DNA of 64,000 nucleotides. It comes from CAWCDJ01 sp963796485. Its GTDB lineage: Bacteria; Acidobacteriota; Terriglobia; Bryobacterales; Bryobacteraceae. Below are positions 51,800-61,247 of this stretch, in pieces; position 1 is the stretch's first letter, and each line of letters opens with the position of its first letter. Below the pieces are notes generated by a model. The model was given only the letters and a program-made list of their open reading frames with translations. It did not search any database and was not told the origin of the DNA. The position numbers and the translations under genes are program-made. The DNA is taken from NCBI GenBank assembly GCA_963796485.1, contig CAWCLV010000001.1:496001-560000 (forward strand), given 5' to 3'.

Positions 51800-52765
51800 T
51801 TAGCTGTAGAAGTTGCGGTCCCAGGCGTGGCGCTTCAGCGTGGAGATGGTCTCCTCCGGCAGCGCCCCCTGGTCCGAGAGCGCCGCGTTCGCTTCCGCGT
51901 GCCGGACCTTCCGCATTCCGGGGATCACGGTGGAAACCGCCGGATGCGAGAGGCAGAAGCGCAACGCGGTGGATGGCAGGTCCGCACCGCCGCCCAAGTC
52001 TTTTTTCAAAGCTTCGACGTGCTGCACCACCTGTTTCTTGCGGTCGCCTTTGAAGTAGAACTCGCGGAAGTCGCCCGGCGGGAAGGTCGTATTCTCATTG
52101 ATGTTGCCGGTGAGCGAACCTTCGTCGAGCGGCACGCGCGCGAGCACCCCGATGTTCTCTTTCAGGCACAGCGGAAAGAGCTCGCGTTCGGGCGTCTGGT
52201 CGAAGATGTTGTAGATCACCTGGACGGTGTCGATCAGGCCGGTGCGAATCAGATCGAGGGCGGATTCCGGCTCGTGATCGTTGATCGAAATTCCCAAGGC
52301 GAGTACTTTGCCGGAGCGCTTCAAATCGCGGAAGGCGCGCCGCCAATCGTCGGCATCGAGCCACTCGGGATTCCAGACGTGCAGTTGCAGCAGGTCGATG
52401 GCCTCGAGCCCGAGATTTTTGAGGCTCTGTTCGGCGCACTCCATGATGTAGTGGTAGGGAAACACCTGGTCGATGCCGATGCCGCGCCGCGCCGGCCAGA
52501 GCAGGTTTTTAGGCGGCACCTTGGTGGCGACGTAAATCTTGTGGCCGGTTTCGCGCACCACTTGTCCCACCAGCTGCTCGCTGTGTCCTTCGCCGTAGGC
52601 AAGCGCCGTGTCGATCAGGTTGACACCCAGATCGATCGCGCGCCGCAACGCTTGGAGCGATTCGTCGTCGCTGCCGCCGAGCCACTGTTTGCCGCCGATA
52701 CCCCAGGCGCCGTAGCCGATTTCACTGACGTTGTAGTTGGTCCTGCCGAGTTTTCGATAGCGCAT
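51800..52765 (-). CDS. Aldo/keto reductase
   Basis: 321 residues from the ATG at 52765. It begins with the AKR opener MRYRKLGRTNYNVSEIGYGAW without an export signal and shows NLIDTALAYGEGHSE (catalytic Asp and Tyr), VATKVPPKN (Lys) and LLQLHVWN (His), so it is cytoplasmic. NADPH-dependent; the substrate is unknown. Its start lies one base after the stop of the NHL protein gene on the same strand, so the pair is likely co-transcribed. Confidence 0.9.
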   Translation of the reverse strand: MRYRKLGRTNYNVSEIGYGAWGIGGKQWLGGSDDESLQALRRAIDLGVNLIDTALAYGEGHSEQLVGQVVRETGHKIYVATKVPPKNLLWPARRGIGIDQVFPYHYIMECAEQSLKNLGLEAIDLLQLHVWNPEWLDADDWRRAFRDLKRSGKVLALGISINDHEPESALDLIRTGLIDTVQVIYNIFDQTPERELFPLCLKENIGVLARVPLDEGSLTGNINENTTFPPGDFREFYFKGDRKKQVVQHVEALKKDLGGGADLPSTALRFCLSHPAVSTVIPGMRKVRHAEANAALSDQGALPEETISTLKRHAWDRNFYS

Positions 52766-52766
52766 C

Positions 52767-55547
52767 TCAGTTTCCGGATACTGCAATCGTAACGCCTTGC
52801 GGGCTCGATACACCCCCCTGGGTGAGGATCACTTCGTTCGCCCCGGCGGGCAGTCCCGCGGGGACCTGGACGTTGATCTGCATGACGCCGGCCACCAGCC
52901 CCGGCGCGCCGCCCGCAAACTGAACGGTTGCCTGCTTCCCACCGACGGTGGCGGTGACGGACTGCACCGGAAGCGGGTATGGCGAAGCGTTCGGTACGCC
53001 GTCCTGCCCCGGAGGGTTCGTCTGTCCCAGGCCCGTCGCATACAGTTGCACGGCGCTGCCTGCCTTGGCGGGGTTCCCCGAGCCGTTAACGGAATTGTCC
53101 TGGTTGAGCGCGGCTGCCTGCCCCGAGCCGCTCACGTTCAGGGTGAACATCGCCGGTGCAGCCGGTGCTATGTTCACGGCTACGGGAGCGGTCAGCTGCC
53201 CGTTGTACTGCAAGGTAACCTGGGCTTTCGAACCCGTAAGGCCGAAGGGCACGATCACGCCGACCTGGTTGGCCGTCGTATAGAGCACCGGGGCTTGGGT
53301 GCCGTTGAAATACACGCTGGTTCCACCGGTGATCACCGGGACCTGTCCGGCCGAATTCAGCTTAAACGTGACCAGCGATGAGGGTCCCATTCCCGACCCG
53401 AACAGCGCCACCACTTCGCCCGGTGCGATTGCGCCGGTCTGGAAACTGGCGCCGTGAGTCACGGCGGCCAGGCTCAGCGCGTAGCCGGAGGGCTGCAGCA
53501 TCCGCACGGCATTGTTGGCGCTATCCGCCAGGTACACATTGCCCGCGGAATCGAGCGCGAGCCCCGAAGGCGTGTTGATTTGCGAAAACAGCGCGCCGCC
53601 GCCATCGCCCGAGTAGCCCTGAGTGCCGTTGCCCGCGATCGTGGTGATCAACCCGTTCGGATATACTTTGCGAATCCGCGCACTGCCGTCCGAGATGTAC
53701 AGATTGCCTGTCGCATCCACGGCTACCGCGCTGGGGTTTCCCATCCGGGCTTGCGTGGCCGTCCCGCCATCGCCGGAGTAGCCTGCGAGGCCGTTGCCGG
53801 CGACGGTATTGATCAGGCCGTTCGCCACCACCCGGACCACGTTATTGGCGGTATCGCCGATGTAGAGGTTGCCCGACGCGTCCACCGCCACCGACTCCGG
53901 CAGGTTGAGCTGTGCGCTGGTGGCCGGCCCGCCGTCGCCGGAGTAGCCGGAGTTGCCGGTTCCCGCGACCGTCGCTATCGTTCCGGAGGCCGCCGAGACC
54001 TTGCGGACGCGGCTGTTGTTGAAGTCCGCGATGTACAGGTTGCCCGCGGCGTCCACGGCCACGCCGGTCGGCGTATAGAGTTGCGCCCCGGTTGCGGATC
54101 CGCCGTCTCCGGCATATCCGGCAGTGCCGCTGCCCGCTACGGTCGAGATCGTGCCGTCGGTTGCCACCTTGCGCACCCGCGAATTGCCGGTATCGGCAAT
54201 GTAGACGTTGCCCGCCGCATCCACCGCGATGCCCTGCGGGAGGTTCAATTGAGCGCTGGCCGCCGCGCCGCCGTCGCCGCCGCTGCCCGCTTTGCCGTTT
54301 CCGGCGAAATTCGTGATTGTGCCATTGGAGACCTTACGGACCACGTTGTTCCCGGTATCGGCGATATACAGATTTCCGGCGCCGTCCATGGCCACAGCCT
54401 CCGGATCGTTCATTTGCGCGCTCGCGGCCGGCCCGCCGTCGCCGGAATAGCCGATCAATCCGTTACCCGCGATCGTGCTGATGCTCCCCCCGGCGACCTT
54501 CCGGACCCGCTGGTTCAGCGTGTCGGCGATGTACAGGTTCCCCGAACTGTCGATCGCGAGGCCCGTCGGGTAATTCATGGTCGCTTTGGCCGGATCGGCG
54601 CCATCGCCGCTGAAGCCGGCGGCACCCGTACCGGCAATCGTATTGATGTTGCCGCTGCTATCCACCTTACGGATCTTCCCGTCGCCGTTCTCAAGGATGA
54701 AGATGTTGCCCGACCCATCCACCGCCAGCGAAATCGGTGTGAGCAGAGCCGCTTTCGTTGCGACAGCGCCGTCCCCGGTCGATCCGATGGACTGATTCCC
54801 GGCCACGGTGTTGATGAGGCCGTCGGTGGTCACCTTGCGGATCGAGGCGTTCGCCGTGTCGGCGATGTAGACATTGCCTGCCGGGTCGAGCGCTACGTCG
54901 GAGGGGCTGTGGAGTTCCGCGTCCACCGCGGCAGCGGTGTCACCCGCCCAACTGGGGTAGCTGTCGCCGGCGAAGGTGTTGATGATGCCGTCCGTGGTGA
55001 CAATCCGGATGCTGTTGTCGCCGGTATCCGCGATGTAGACGTTGCCGTTCTTATCCAACGCCACGCCTTGCGGCAGGTGGAGCAAGCCGCTGATCGCAGG
55101 CCCGCCGTCATTGAAACTGCGGGGCCCGCCTGGGCTGGCGTAGCCCGTGCCGGCGAAGGTGTTGATGATGCCGCCCGTGGTGACGATCCGGACGCGGTTA
55201 TTCACCGAATCGGCGATATAGACATTGCCGGCCGAATCCACCGCGATGCCTTGCGGGGTGTTCAATTGCGCCTTGACCGCGGGTCCGCCGTCGCCGGAGA
55301 AACCCGCGCGCGAGTTGCCGGCCACCAGGGTCAGCGTACCGCCCGCACTGATTTTGAAGACCGCGTTCGACGCGCTGAAGTACACGTTGCCGGCGCTGTC
55401 CGTGGCAACCCGCCTGGGCTGGCCGATCGAAACACCGGCGGCCGCGGCCGGCGTGGCCGGAGGCGCTCCGCCGGCAACCGTCGAAATCGCGTATTGCTGC
55501 GCCATGGCGAGCGTGCCGCCCGCGAGGAGCAGGAAAAATTTCAACAT
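52767..55547 (-). CDS. Secreted NHL-repeat β-propeller protein with Solibacter-type C-terminal domain
   Basis: 926 residues from the ATG at 55547, which gives a signal peptide (MLKFFLLLAGGTLAMA). About thirteen NHL repeats of ~55 residues follow, each with cores like AGNGLAGYSGDGG, LPQGIAVDAAGNVYIADT and NSRVRKV, forming one or two β-propellers. The C-terminal ~240 residues are the Solibacter domain (TIGR03437) with IAPGEVVALFGSGMGP, AALNQDNSVNG and TGLGQTNPPGQDG, the same type as in the SBBP protein at 36074. Extracellular binding or structural role; ligand unknown. Confidence 0.87.
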   Translation of the reverse strand: MLKFFLLLAGGTLAMAQQYAISTVAGGAPPATPAAAAGVSIGQPRRVATDSAGNVYFSASNAVFKISAGGTLTLVAGNSRAGFSGDGGPAVKAQLNTPQGIAVDSAGNVYIADSVNNRVRIVTTGGIINTFAGTGYASPGGPRSFNDGGPAISGLLHLPQGVALDKNGNVYIADTGDNSIRIVTTDGIINTFAGDSYPSWAGDTAAAVDAELHSPSDVALDPAGNVYIADTANASIRKVTTDGLINTVAGNQSIGSTGDGAVATKAALLTPISLAVDGSGNIFILENGDGKIRKVDSSGNINTIAGTGAAGFSGDGADPAKATMNYPTGLAIDSSGNLYIADTLNQRVRKVAGGSISTIAGNGLIGYSGDGGPAASAQMNDPEAVAMDGAGNLYIADTGNNVVRKVSNGTITNFAGNGKAGSGGDGGAAASAQLNLPQGIAVDAAGNVYIADTGNSRVRKVATDGTISTVAGSGTAGYAGDGGSATGAQLYTPTGVAVDAAGNLYIADFNNSRVRKVSAASGTIATVAGTGNSGYSGDGGPATSAQLNLPESVAVDASGNLYIGDTANNVVRVVANGLINTVAGNGLAGYSGDGGTATQARMGNPSAVAVDATGNLYISDGSARIRKVYPNGLITTIAGNGTQGYSGDGGGALFSQINTPSGLALDSAGNVYLADSANNAVRMLQPSGYALSLAAVTHGASFQTGAIAPGEVVALFGSGMGPSSLVTFKLNSAGQVPVITGGTSVYFNGTQAPVLYTTANQVGVIVPFGLTGSKAQVTLQYNGQLTAPVAVNIAPAAPAMFTLNVSGSGQAAALNQDNSVNGSGNPAKAGSAVQLYATGLGQTNPPGQDGVPNASPYPLPVQSVTATVGGKQATVQFAGGAPGLVAGVMQINVQVPAGLPAGANEVILTQGGVSSPQGVTIAVSGN

Positions 55548-55572
55548 GGAAACGTCAAGTCCTTTCCAAAAG

Positions 55573-56601
55573 TCATGAAGCCACGGCGTTCGCAACCGCG
55601 TCGAGGGCCTCGGCGCAAGCCGCGCGGTCCACGTCGAAGTGCGTGACCGCGCGCATCTGGCGCTCATTGACGGCATTGATCAAGACCCCGCGCTGCTTCA
55701 GCCGCGCGCTGATTTCGGCCGGAGCGACTCCGGTCCCGTTTACATCGAAAATCGTGATATTGGTGGCCACCCTGGCGGGGTCCACTTCAATTCCCGGAAT
55801 CCGGCTCAGGCCTTCGGCCAGAAACTTCGCGTTGCAGTGATCTTCCGGCAGCCGCCCGGGTATCTCTTCGAGAGCGATGAGGGCGGCCGCCGCCAGCACG
55901 CCTGCCTGCCGCATGCCGCCGCCCAGGCGCTTGCGATAAAGCCGCCCTTTCGCGATGAGATTGGCCGGCCCGGCCAGCATCGAACCGACCGGCGCGCCGA
56001 GCGCTTTCGAAAGGCAGAACATGACGGTGTCCACCGGGGCGACGATCTCGCGCACCGGCACGCCCAGCGCGGCCGCCGCGTTGAAGACGCGTGCGCCGTC
56101 CATATGAACGCGGACGCCGCGCTCGTGGGCGCCGGCGCAAATCTCGCGGACCACATGCTGCGGGTAGACCGTGCCGCCGTGCATGTTGTGCGTGTTCTCC
56201 AACGCGATCGCGCCCGTGGGCGCAGTGTGGGGGCCCACCGGCTTAATCAACCGCCGGATTTCTTCCCAATGGAGGATTCCATCGGGCGTGGGAACGGCGC
56301 GAGTCACGCAGCCCGAGAACCAGGCCACCATGGCCAGTTCGTAATCCAGGATGTGGGCGCGGGAATCGCAGACCACTTCCTGGCCGTGTTCGGTGAGCAC
56401 CTTGATCCCGATCGTATTCCCCATGGTCCCCGTCGGGACGAAGAGCGCGGCTTCCTTGCCGGCGATTTCCGCCGCCCGCCGCTCCAGGCGATTGACGGTG
56501 GGGTCCTCCCCGTACACATCGTCGCCCACCTCGGCTTCCATCATGGCCCGGCGCATTTCGGGAGTCGGCCGGGTCACGGTATCGCTTCGCAGATCGATCA
56601 T
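55573..56601 (-). CDS. ltaE: Low-specificity L-threonine aldolase
   Basis: 342 residues. PLP enzyme cleaving L-threonine or L-allo-threonine to glycine and acetaldehyde. Blocks MIDLRSDTVTRPTPEMR, AEVGDDVYGEDPTVNRLE, and FCLSKALGAPVGSM with the PLP Lys199. It overlaps hemW by 4 bases and lies 26 bases upstream of the NHL protein gene. The reaction could extend to other β-hydroxy amino acids, and some relatives have a different stereochemistry. Confidence 0.92.
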   Translation of the reverse strand: MIDLRSDTVTRPTPEMRRAMMEAEVGDDVYGEDPTVNRLERRAAEIAGKEAALFVPTGTMGNTIGIKVLTEHGQEVVCDSRAHILDYELAMVAWFSGCVTRAVPTPDGILHWEEIRRLIKPVGPHTAPTGAIALENTHNMHGGTVYPQHVVREICAGAHERGVRVHMDGARVFNAAAALGVPVREIVAPVDTVMFCLSKALGAPVGSMLAGPANLIAKGRLYRKRLGGGMRQAGVLAAAALIALEEIPGRLPEDHCNAKFLAEGLSRIPGIEVDPARVATNITIFDVNGTGVAPAEISARLKQRGVLINAVNERQMRAVTHFDVDRAACAEALDAVANAVAS

Positions 56602-57674
56602 TGAGTGAGAAACTCCTGGAATACCTCGTTCGAGAGAAGCACGCCGCGTCCGGTCAGGCGAAGCATGCCGTCCGCGGCTTCAAGCAATCCTGCATCCACA
56701 AAACGGCGGATCGGCTGTTCGAAGCGCAGCCATTCCTCGCTGGTCGGCCGGACCCCCGCCATGAGCCGCAGTCCAACGAAGAATTTCTCGTCGTCATGAG
56801 CTTCGGCCGGCGGTTCCGTGCGGCCGCTCAAATACTCTTCCACCGATTCCGGGTTCTGCCGGCGCACGCGTCCATCGAAGGAGTGGGCGTCCGCGCCGAA
56901 GCCGGCGTACGGCTCGAGCTTCCAGTATTTCAGGTTGTGGCGGGATTCCCGGCCGGGTGTGGCGAAATTGGAGATCTCGTACCGCCGGATCCCGAGGGCC
57001 GCGAGGCGTTCCACCGCGATTTCGTAAAACCAAGCGGTCTGCTCTTCCGACGGCGTGTCGGCGGCGCCATAGCGGACTCCGCCCAGCAGCATCTCCCTGC
57101 CCAGGCGGCTGTCGTCATCCACCTCCAGCATGTAAACGGAGACGTGATCCGGCGCGATCCGCCCGATCCAGTCCAGCGAATGCTTCCAGCCGGCCTCGGT
57201 CTGCCCCGATAGCCCGGCGATCAGGTCGATGTTGCAACTGGAGATCCCGGCGTCGCGGAGCACCTTCACTTCGCGCTCGACCATTTCCGCGGTGTGTTTG
57301 CGGCCGGTGCGCCGGATCTCGGGCTCTACGAATGACTGCACGCCCAGGCTGACGCGGTTGATTCCGGCTTCCACCCAGGCCCGCGCCATTTCCGCCGTGA
57401 TGCCGCCGGGCGCCGCCTCCATCGTGGCTTCGGCCCACGGCCGGCCCGGAATCAGGTCGAGCAAGCGGCGGAGGTCGCCGGGCTCGATCGTACTCGGGGT
57501 GCCTCCGCCGAGGTAAACCGTCTCCGGGCGCCACTGCCATTCGTGCGCACGAATCTCCTCCGCCAGCGCGGGCAGGTACCGCGCTTCGAGCGCGCGCGGG
57601 AAGACACCCGAGGCGAAGTTGCAGTAGGTGCACTTCTGCGCGCAGAACGGATATGAAAGATAGACTCCCGGCAC
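56598..57674 (-). CDS. hemW: Radical SAM HemW-like protein
   Basis: 358 residues from a GTG at 57674, giving the family N-terminus (PGVYLSYPFC); a GTG at 57698 would add eight. Radical SAM motif CAQKCTYC (Cys11, Cys15, Cys18), GGGTPST, GVQSF and NIDLIAGLSGQTEAGW. HemW is a haem chaperone formerly annotated as oxygen-independent coproporphyrinogen III oxidase; true CPO needs an extra Cys region not seen here. The frame is open further upstream but overlaps the small plus-strand gene at 57741. It overlaps ltaE by 4 bases. Confidence 0.88.
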   Translation of the reverse strand: MPGVYLSYPFCAQKCTYCNFASGVFPRALEARYLPALAEEIRAHEWQWRPETVYLGGGTPSTIEPGDLRRLLDLIPGRPWAEATMEAAPGGITAEMARAWVEAGINRVSLGVQSFVEPEIRRTGRKHTAEMVEREVKVLRDAGISSCNIDLIAGLSGQTEAGWKHSLDWIGRIAPDHVSVYMLEVDDDSRLGREMLLGGVRYGAADTPSEEQTAWFYEIAVERLAALGIRRYEISNFATPGRESRHNLKYWKLEPYAGFGADAHSFDGRVRRQNPESVEEYLSGRTEPPAEAHDDEKFFVGLRLMAGVRPTSEEWLRFEQPIRRFVDAGLLEAADGMLRLTGRGVLLSNEVFQEFLTQ

Positions 57675-57740
57675 TCTTCTGATTGTAACGGTCCGCACCA
57701 GTGGGCGTGCATGGCAACGCTGTGAAAGGGGGTCACGGCC

Positions 57741-57980
57741 GTGCGCTACCATCGAGTCGTGGGTTTTTATCTCTGGTTCGACGAGGAACTCGCCTGGGCG
57801 CAGGGCACGTACGAGTATCGTCCCATGGGGACGGCCGTGATCGCCGCGTCCGATCTGTTCCGGCGCCGCGACTTCGACCCGCGCGGCAGAACCAGGCCGC
57901 CGCGAAACGCGCAATACGCGGGACAATTCGCGTCGCTGGGCCACTTGAACCAGCAGTTGAAAGAGCGCCGTAAGCGCTGA
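57741..57980 (+). CDS. Small hypothetical protein (79 aa)
   Basis: 79 residues starting at GTG with AAAGGGGG nine bases upstream. It begins MRYHRVVGFYLWFDEELAWAQGTYEY and ends in a basic tail (LNQQLKERRKR). No family recognised. Two points support it: the ribosome binding site, and a family A palindrome directly after it (57999-58023), a position these repeats take at the ends of convergent genes elsewhere in the window. It overlaps the upstream extension of hemW, so only one of these can be real. Confidence 0.45.
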   Translation: MRYHRVVGFYLWFDEELAWAQGTYEYRPMGTAVIAASDLFRRRDFDPRGRTRPPRNAQYAGQFASLGHLNQQLKERRKR

Positions 57981-57998
57981 TTGCGCTGCCCGCGCGCC

Positions 57999-58023
57999 GG
58001 GCAGGCCGGGAGGCCTGCCCCAC
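57999..58023. repeat. Family A repeat, single unit
   Basis: GGGCAGGCC and GGCCTGCCC around GGGA, followed by CCACC. It is one half of the double element, between the convergent small gene (57980) and the peptidase gene (58042). Confidence 0.85.
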
Positions 58024-58041
58024 CTGAATCTCTCCTCTAAT

Positions 58042-60297
58042 CTATCGAGCCGCGCGCGACAACTCGACCGCGGCTCCCTGGATCACCTCGCCGGTGTTCT
58101 CCAGTACCTTGCCGACTTTCGCGATTTCCTCATCGGCCTGCTTCCACTCGTTCTGCTCGATGCTTTCGCGAACCGCCGGAAGGGTCTTCACGCCGTAGCC
58201 CGTATAAAATCCGGGCGCGTAGATCTGGTGTTTGAACCACGGCCGGTTGGGGAGTCCTTCGTTCGAGGTCAGCGCCCGCTCCACGGCGATCAGCTTCGAG
58301 TTCGCTTCACGTAGCGCGGCACTCGCCAGGGCCGATCCGCCGTTCTGGCTGGCGTGCGCCAGTGCGGCGTCGTACTCGCGGGTCACCCGATCCAACGCCG
58401 CCATGCCGTTTTCGAGCGGAGCGAAGTTGAGGAACGGCGGCACCGTTTCCTTGGCCGGCAGAACTGTTTTATGCAGCGGATCTTCGACCGCCGCATAGGT
58501 TCCATCGTCGATCATGCGGTTGCGCTCCACAACCTGGTCGCGGCGGTCGCGCGCCAGTCTCTCCACCTCGGCGACGTAGCGCCGCACCGTGTCGGTGAAG
58601 TCGTCGAAATCGAACGGCAGCAGCTCGGCATCGGCCAGCCGCATGACCGAGGTCCCGGCGGTCTGCGCCAGCGCGCGTCCGTATACGAACGTCGTGTCGG
58701 AGAAGTGGGTATACCAGTAGAAGTCGTCGTAAATGGAATGATAGATGCCGCTGCCGCCCTCGCCGCCGAATCCCAGGTTCACCGACGCGATCCCCAGGTG
58801 ATCGAGAAACGCCGTGTAGTCCGAACCGGAGCCGAGCGCGGCAATCCGCAGGTCGGGCCGCGTGCGCGCTTCCTGGCGGTCCTGCGGGGCGCCCATCGGG
58901 CCGGTCAGGCGGCGCGCCTGCATCCGTCTCCAGACCGTGAGGCCGGTTTCCGGATCGTCGATATCTTTCGCCACGCCGTTAATGAAGCGCTCCAGCGTGT
59001 GGGACCCCTCCACGCCGAGGTACCCGCGCCCGTTCGAATCCGAGTTGATATAGACCGCGGCCTTCGAGGCGAGTTCGTCCGCGTGAGTTTCGGCCCATTC
59101 GGTAGAGCCGAGAAGCCCGGGCTCCTCGCCGTCCCAAACGCAATAGACAATCGTCCGCTTCGGTTTCCAGCCCTCTTTCATGAGGGTGGCGAAGCCGCGC
59201 GCCTCTTCCATCAGGGCGACGGTCCCCGAAACGGGATCGTCGGCGCCATTCACCCACGCGTCGTGATGATTACCGCGGATCACCCATTCGTCCGGGTACA
59301 CCGAACCGGGAATGCGCGCAATCACGTCGTAGAGCGGCTTGAGATCCCAGTTGAAGGCCAGCTTGAGATGCACTTTTGCGGGACCGGGCCCAATGTGATA
59401 GGTGATCGGCAGCCCGCCGCGCCATGCCGCCGGGGCTACTTGCCCCGCGAGCGCCGCCAGCAGGGGCTGCGCATCGCCGTAGGAGATCGGCATCACCGGG
59501 ATCTTCATCAGGGTCACCGCGTCCTTGAGCGCAAGGCGCTTCGCGTCCTTGGTTGCCCCGACGCCCGGCGTCAGAGGATCGCCGGGATAGATCGGCATAT
59601 CCATCACGCTGCCGCGCTGCGCGCCGTTCGAGTTGCGGTACGGCCCGGCGGGAAAGACGTCTCCCTGGGAATAGCCGTCGTCGCGGGGGTCGGAATAGAT
59701 CAGGCAGCCGATCGCGCCGTGTTCCGCCGCGACCTTCGGCTTGATCCCGCGCCACGATCCGCCGTAGCGCGCGATGACGATCGCGCCCTTCACCGAAATG
59801 CCCAGGCGGTCGAGCGCTAAGTAGTCGTCCGGCACCCCGTAGTTCACGTACACCAGCGGCGCCGTCACGTCACCGTCAGCGGAGTAGGCATTGTAGACCG
59901 GCAATTGCTCGTCGTGCTGCGAGGAGGTCGGGTCCTGGGCCTGCGTCGGCTCCATCAGCTTCGCCGTGAAGCGCCCGGGCTCCACCAGTTCGAGCGATCG
60001 CTCCTTCGGGGTAGGGAAGAGCACGTCGAAGCTTTCGATGTGCGCATCGAGGCCCCATTCCTTGAACTGGGCGAGGATCCACTCCGCGTTCTGCTTGTCG
60101 TAGGCCGAACCGACGTGATGCGGCCGCGCGGAGAGGCGCTGCATATAGGCGCGCAGGTTTTCGGTTTTGGGAATCGCCCGGAATTTCGTTTCCCATTCAC
60201 GCTGGGTCCGGGCGGACTCGTTCGCGTAACCGCGCATCGGTCCCGTCTCTGCGCCGAACAGGCACGTGCACAAGAAGCAAGCCAGGATAGGTTTCAT
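58042..60297 (-). CDS. Secreted M28-family metallopeptidase (glutamate carboxypeptidase II-like)
   Basis: 751 residues from the ATG at 60297, which gives a signal peptide (MKPILACFLCTCLFG). Protease-associated domain (about 120-300), M28 catalytic domain with zinc ligands in RGNHHDAWVNGADDPVSG (His, Asp) and WDGEEPGLLGSTEWAE (Glu pair), and a C-terminal helical dimerisation domain as in the NAALADase/GCPII family. Such enzymes release C-terminal acidic or other residues from peptides outside the cell. Length fits the family. It is transcribed after the FNT gene, with 47 bases between. Confidence 0.92.
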   Translation of the reverse strand: MKPILACFLCTCLFGAETGPMRGYANESARTQREWETKFRAIPKTENLRAYMQRLSARPHHVGSAYDKQNAEWILAQFKEWGLDAHIESFDVLFPTPKERSLELVEPGRFTAKLMEPTQAQDPTSSQHDEQLPVYNAYSADGDVTAPLVYVNYGVPDDYLALDRLGISVKGAIVIARYGGSWRGIKPKVAAEHGAIGCLIYSDPRDDGYSQGDVFPAGPYRNSNGAQRGSVMDMPIYPGDPLTPGVGATKDAKRLALKDAVTLMKIPVMPISYGDAQPLLAALAGQVAPAAWRGGLPITYHIGPGPAKVHLKLAFNWDLKPLYDVIARIPGSVYPDEWVIRGNHHDAWVNGADDPVSGTVALMEEARGFATLMKEGWKPKRTIVYCVWDGEEPGLLGSTEWAETHADELASKAAVYINSDSNGRGYLGVEGSHTLERFINGVAKDIDDPETGLTVWRRMQARRLTGPMGAPQDRQEARTRPDLRIAALGSGSDYTAFLDHLGIASVNLGFGGEGGSGIYHSIYDDFYWYTHFSDTTFVYGRALAQTAGTSVMRLADAELLPFDFDDFTDTVRRYVAEVERLARDRRDQVVERNRMIDDGTYAAVEDPLHKTVLPAKETVPPFLNFAPLENGMAALDRVTREYDAALAHASQNGGSALASAALREANSKLIAVERALTSNEGLPNRPWFKHQIYAPGFYTGYGVKTLPAVRESIEQNEWKQADEEIAKVGKVLENTGEVIQGAAVELSRAAR

Positions 60298-60344
60298 ACG
60301 GTTAAGGTTCGATTCTACCGCGCCGGGAGCGGGGACGCCGGAGG

Positions 60345-61175
60345 TCAGTCCCTTCGCGATTCGCCCGAAACCACCTGGGCGTGTCCCAGGGCTGCTACCA
60401 GAGCCACGCCTCCCACGATGTTTCCGAGCAGGACGGTCGGCAGGAAATGAAAGGCATAGTCCTGCCACGGGATGAGTCCCATCACTACCCCGTAGAGAAC
60501 TTTGACCGATCCAGCGACGATGTGGTGGAACCCGCCGAGTCCGATGAGGTAAGTCAGGATAAAAATGATCGTCACTCGCGCCGATTGGGCGCCCGGCAGC
60601 AGCCAGATCGTGAGGGCGATCAGCCAGCCTGCGAATACCGATCGGATGAACCCGAGTCCGAACGATACCGGGACCGCGCCCGCGCTCACGCCGGCGAGGG
60701 CCGAAGTCACGGAGTCCGGAAACTGGAGTGCTTTGCCAAGCAGCAGGGCGAATATGAAGGTGCCGAGTATGTTGCCGGCGAAGACGATGCCCCACAATCG
60801 GAGCATCGCGAGAAGGGTAGGGCGGTCCCTATGCTGCAGGACCGGCAGCACGACGACCAGCGTGTTTTCGGTAAACAACTGCTGGCGGCCTAAGATGACG
60901 ATCAGAAAGCCCACCGAGTAACCGGCCTTGGTAATGAGCGGCCGCCATTTTGCGTCCGGCAGATACGCGTACAGAAGCGCTTCGGCGAGCAGCGAAAACC
61001 CCATCGAGAGGCCGGCGGCCAAGGCGGACCAGGCCAGAGCCGAGGGCGTGCGTCGAAGTTCGTCCACGCCCTCGTTGTAAATGGCCGCGTGCACCACGTG
61101 CACGCTGATGGCGGCGCGCTTCTCGACCTGCCTCTGGTCGGCTTCCGTCCGCGAATCCGGGTCTTCGTGCGGCAT
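60345..61175 (-). CDS. Formate/nitrite transporter family protein, YfdC-like
   Basis: 276 residues. A charged N-terminal tail (~50 residues) is followed by six membrane helices of the FNT fold (SALAAGLSMGFSLLAEALLY, GRQQLFTENTLVVVLPVL, FAGNILGTFIFALLLG, GGFHHIVAGSVKVLYGV). FNT proteins are pentameric channels for small monovalent anions such as formate, nitrite or hydrosulfide; the long N-terminal tail and LFTENT loop resemble the YfdC branch, whose substrate is not established. No FDH or nitrite reductase genes are near. Confidence 0.85.
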   Translation of the reverse strand: MPHEDPDSRTEADQRQVEKRAAISVHVVHAAIYNEGVDELRRTPSALAWSALAAGLSMGFSLLAEALLYAYLPDAKWRPLITKAGYSVGFLIVILGRQQLFTENTLVVVLPVLQHRDRPTLLAMLRLWGIVFAGNILGTFIFALLLGKALQFPDSVTSALAGVSAGAVPVSFGLGFIRSVFAGWLIALTIWLLPGAQSARVTIIFILTYLIGLGGFHHIVAGSVKVLYGVVMGLIPWQDYAFHFLPTVLLGNIVGGVALVAALGHAQVVSGESRRD

Positions 61176-61247
61176 CGGGACTGCCCGTCACGACACGCCC
61201 GCTTCGGCTAGAGTCAGATCTCGCGCGTATCCCGGGCTCTGCCCCAT

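Noticed and set aside
53500..55450. Possible CRISPR-like or tandem DNA repeats
   Set aside because: The periodicity comes from degenerate NHL protein repeats read in one frame, with no constant repeat and unique spacers.
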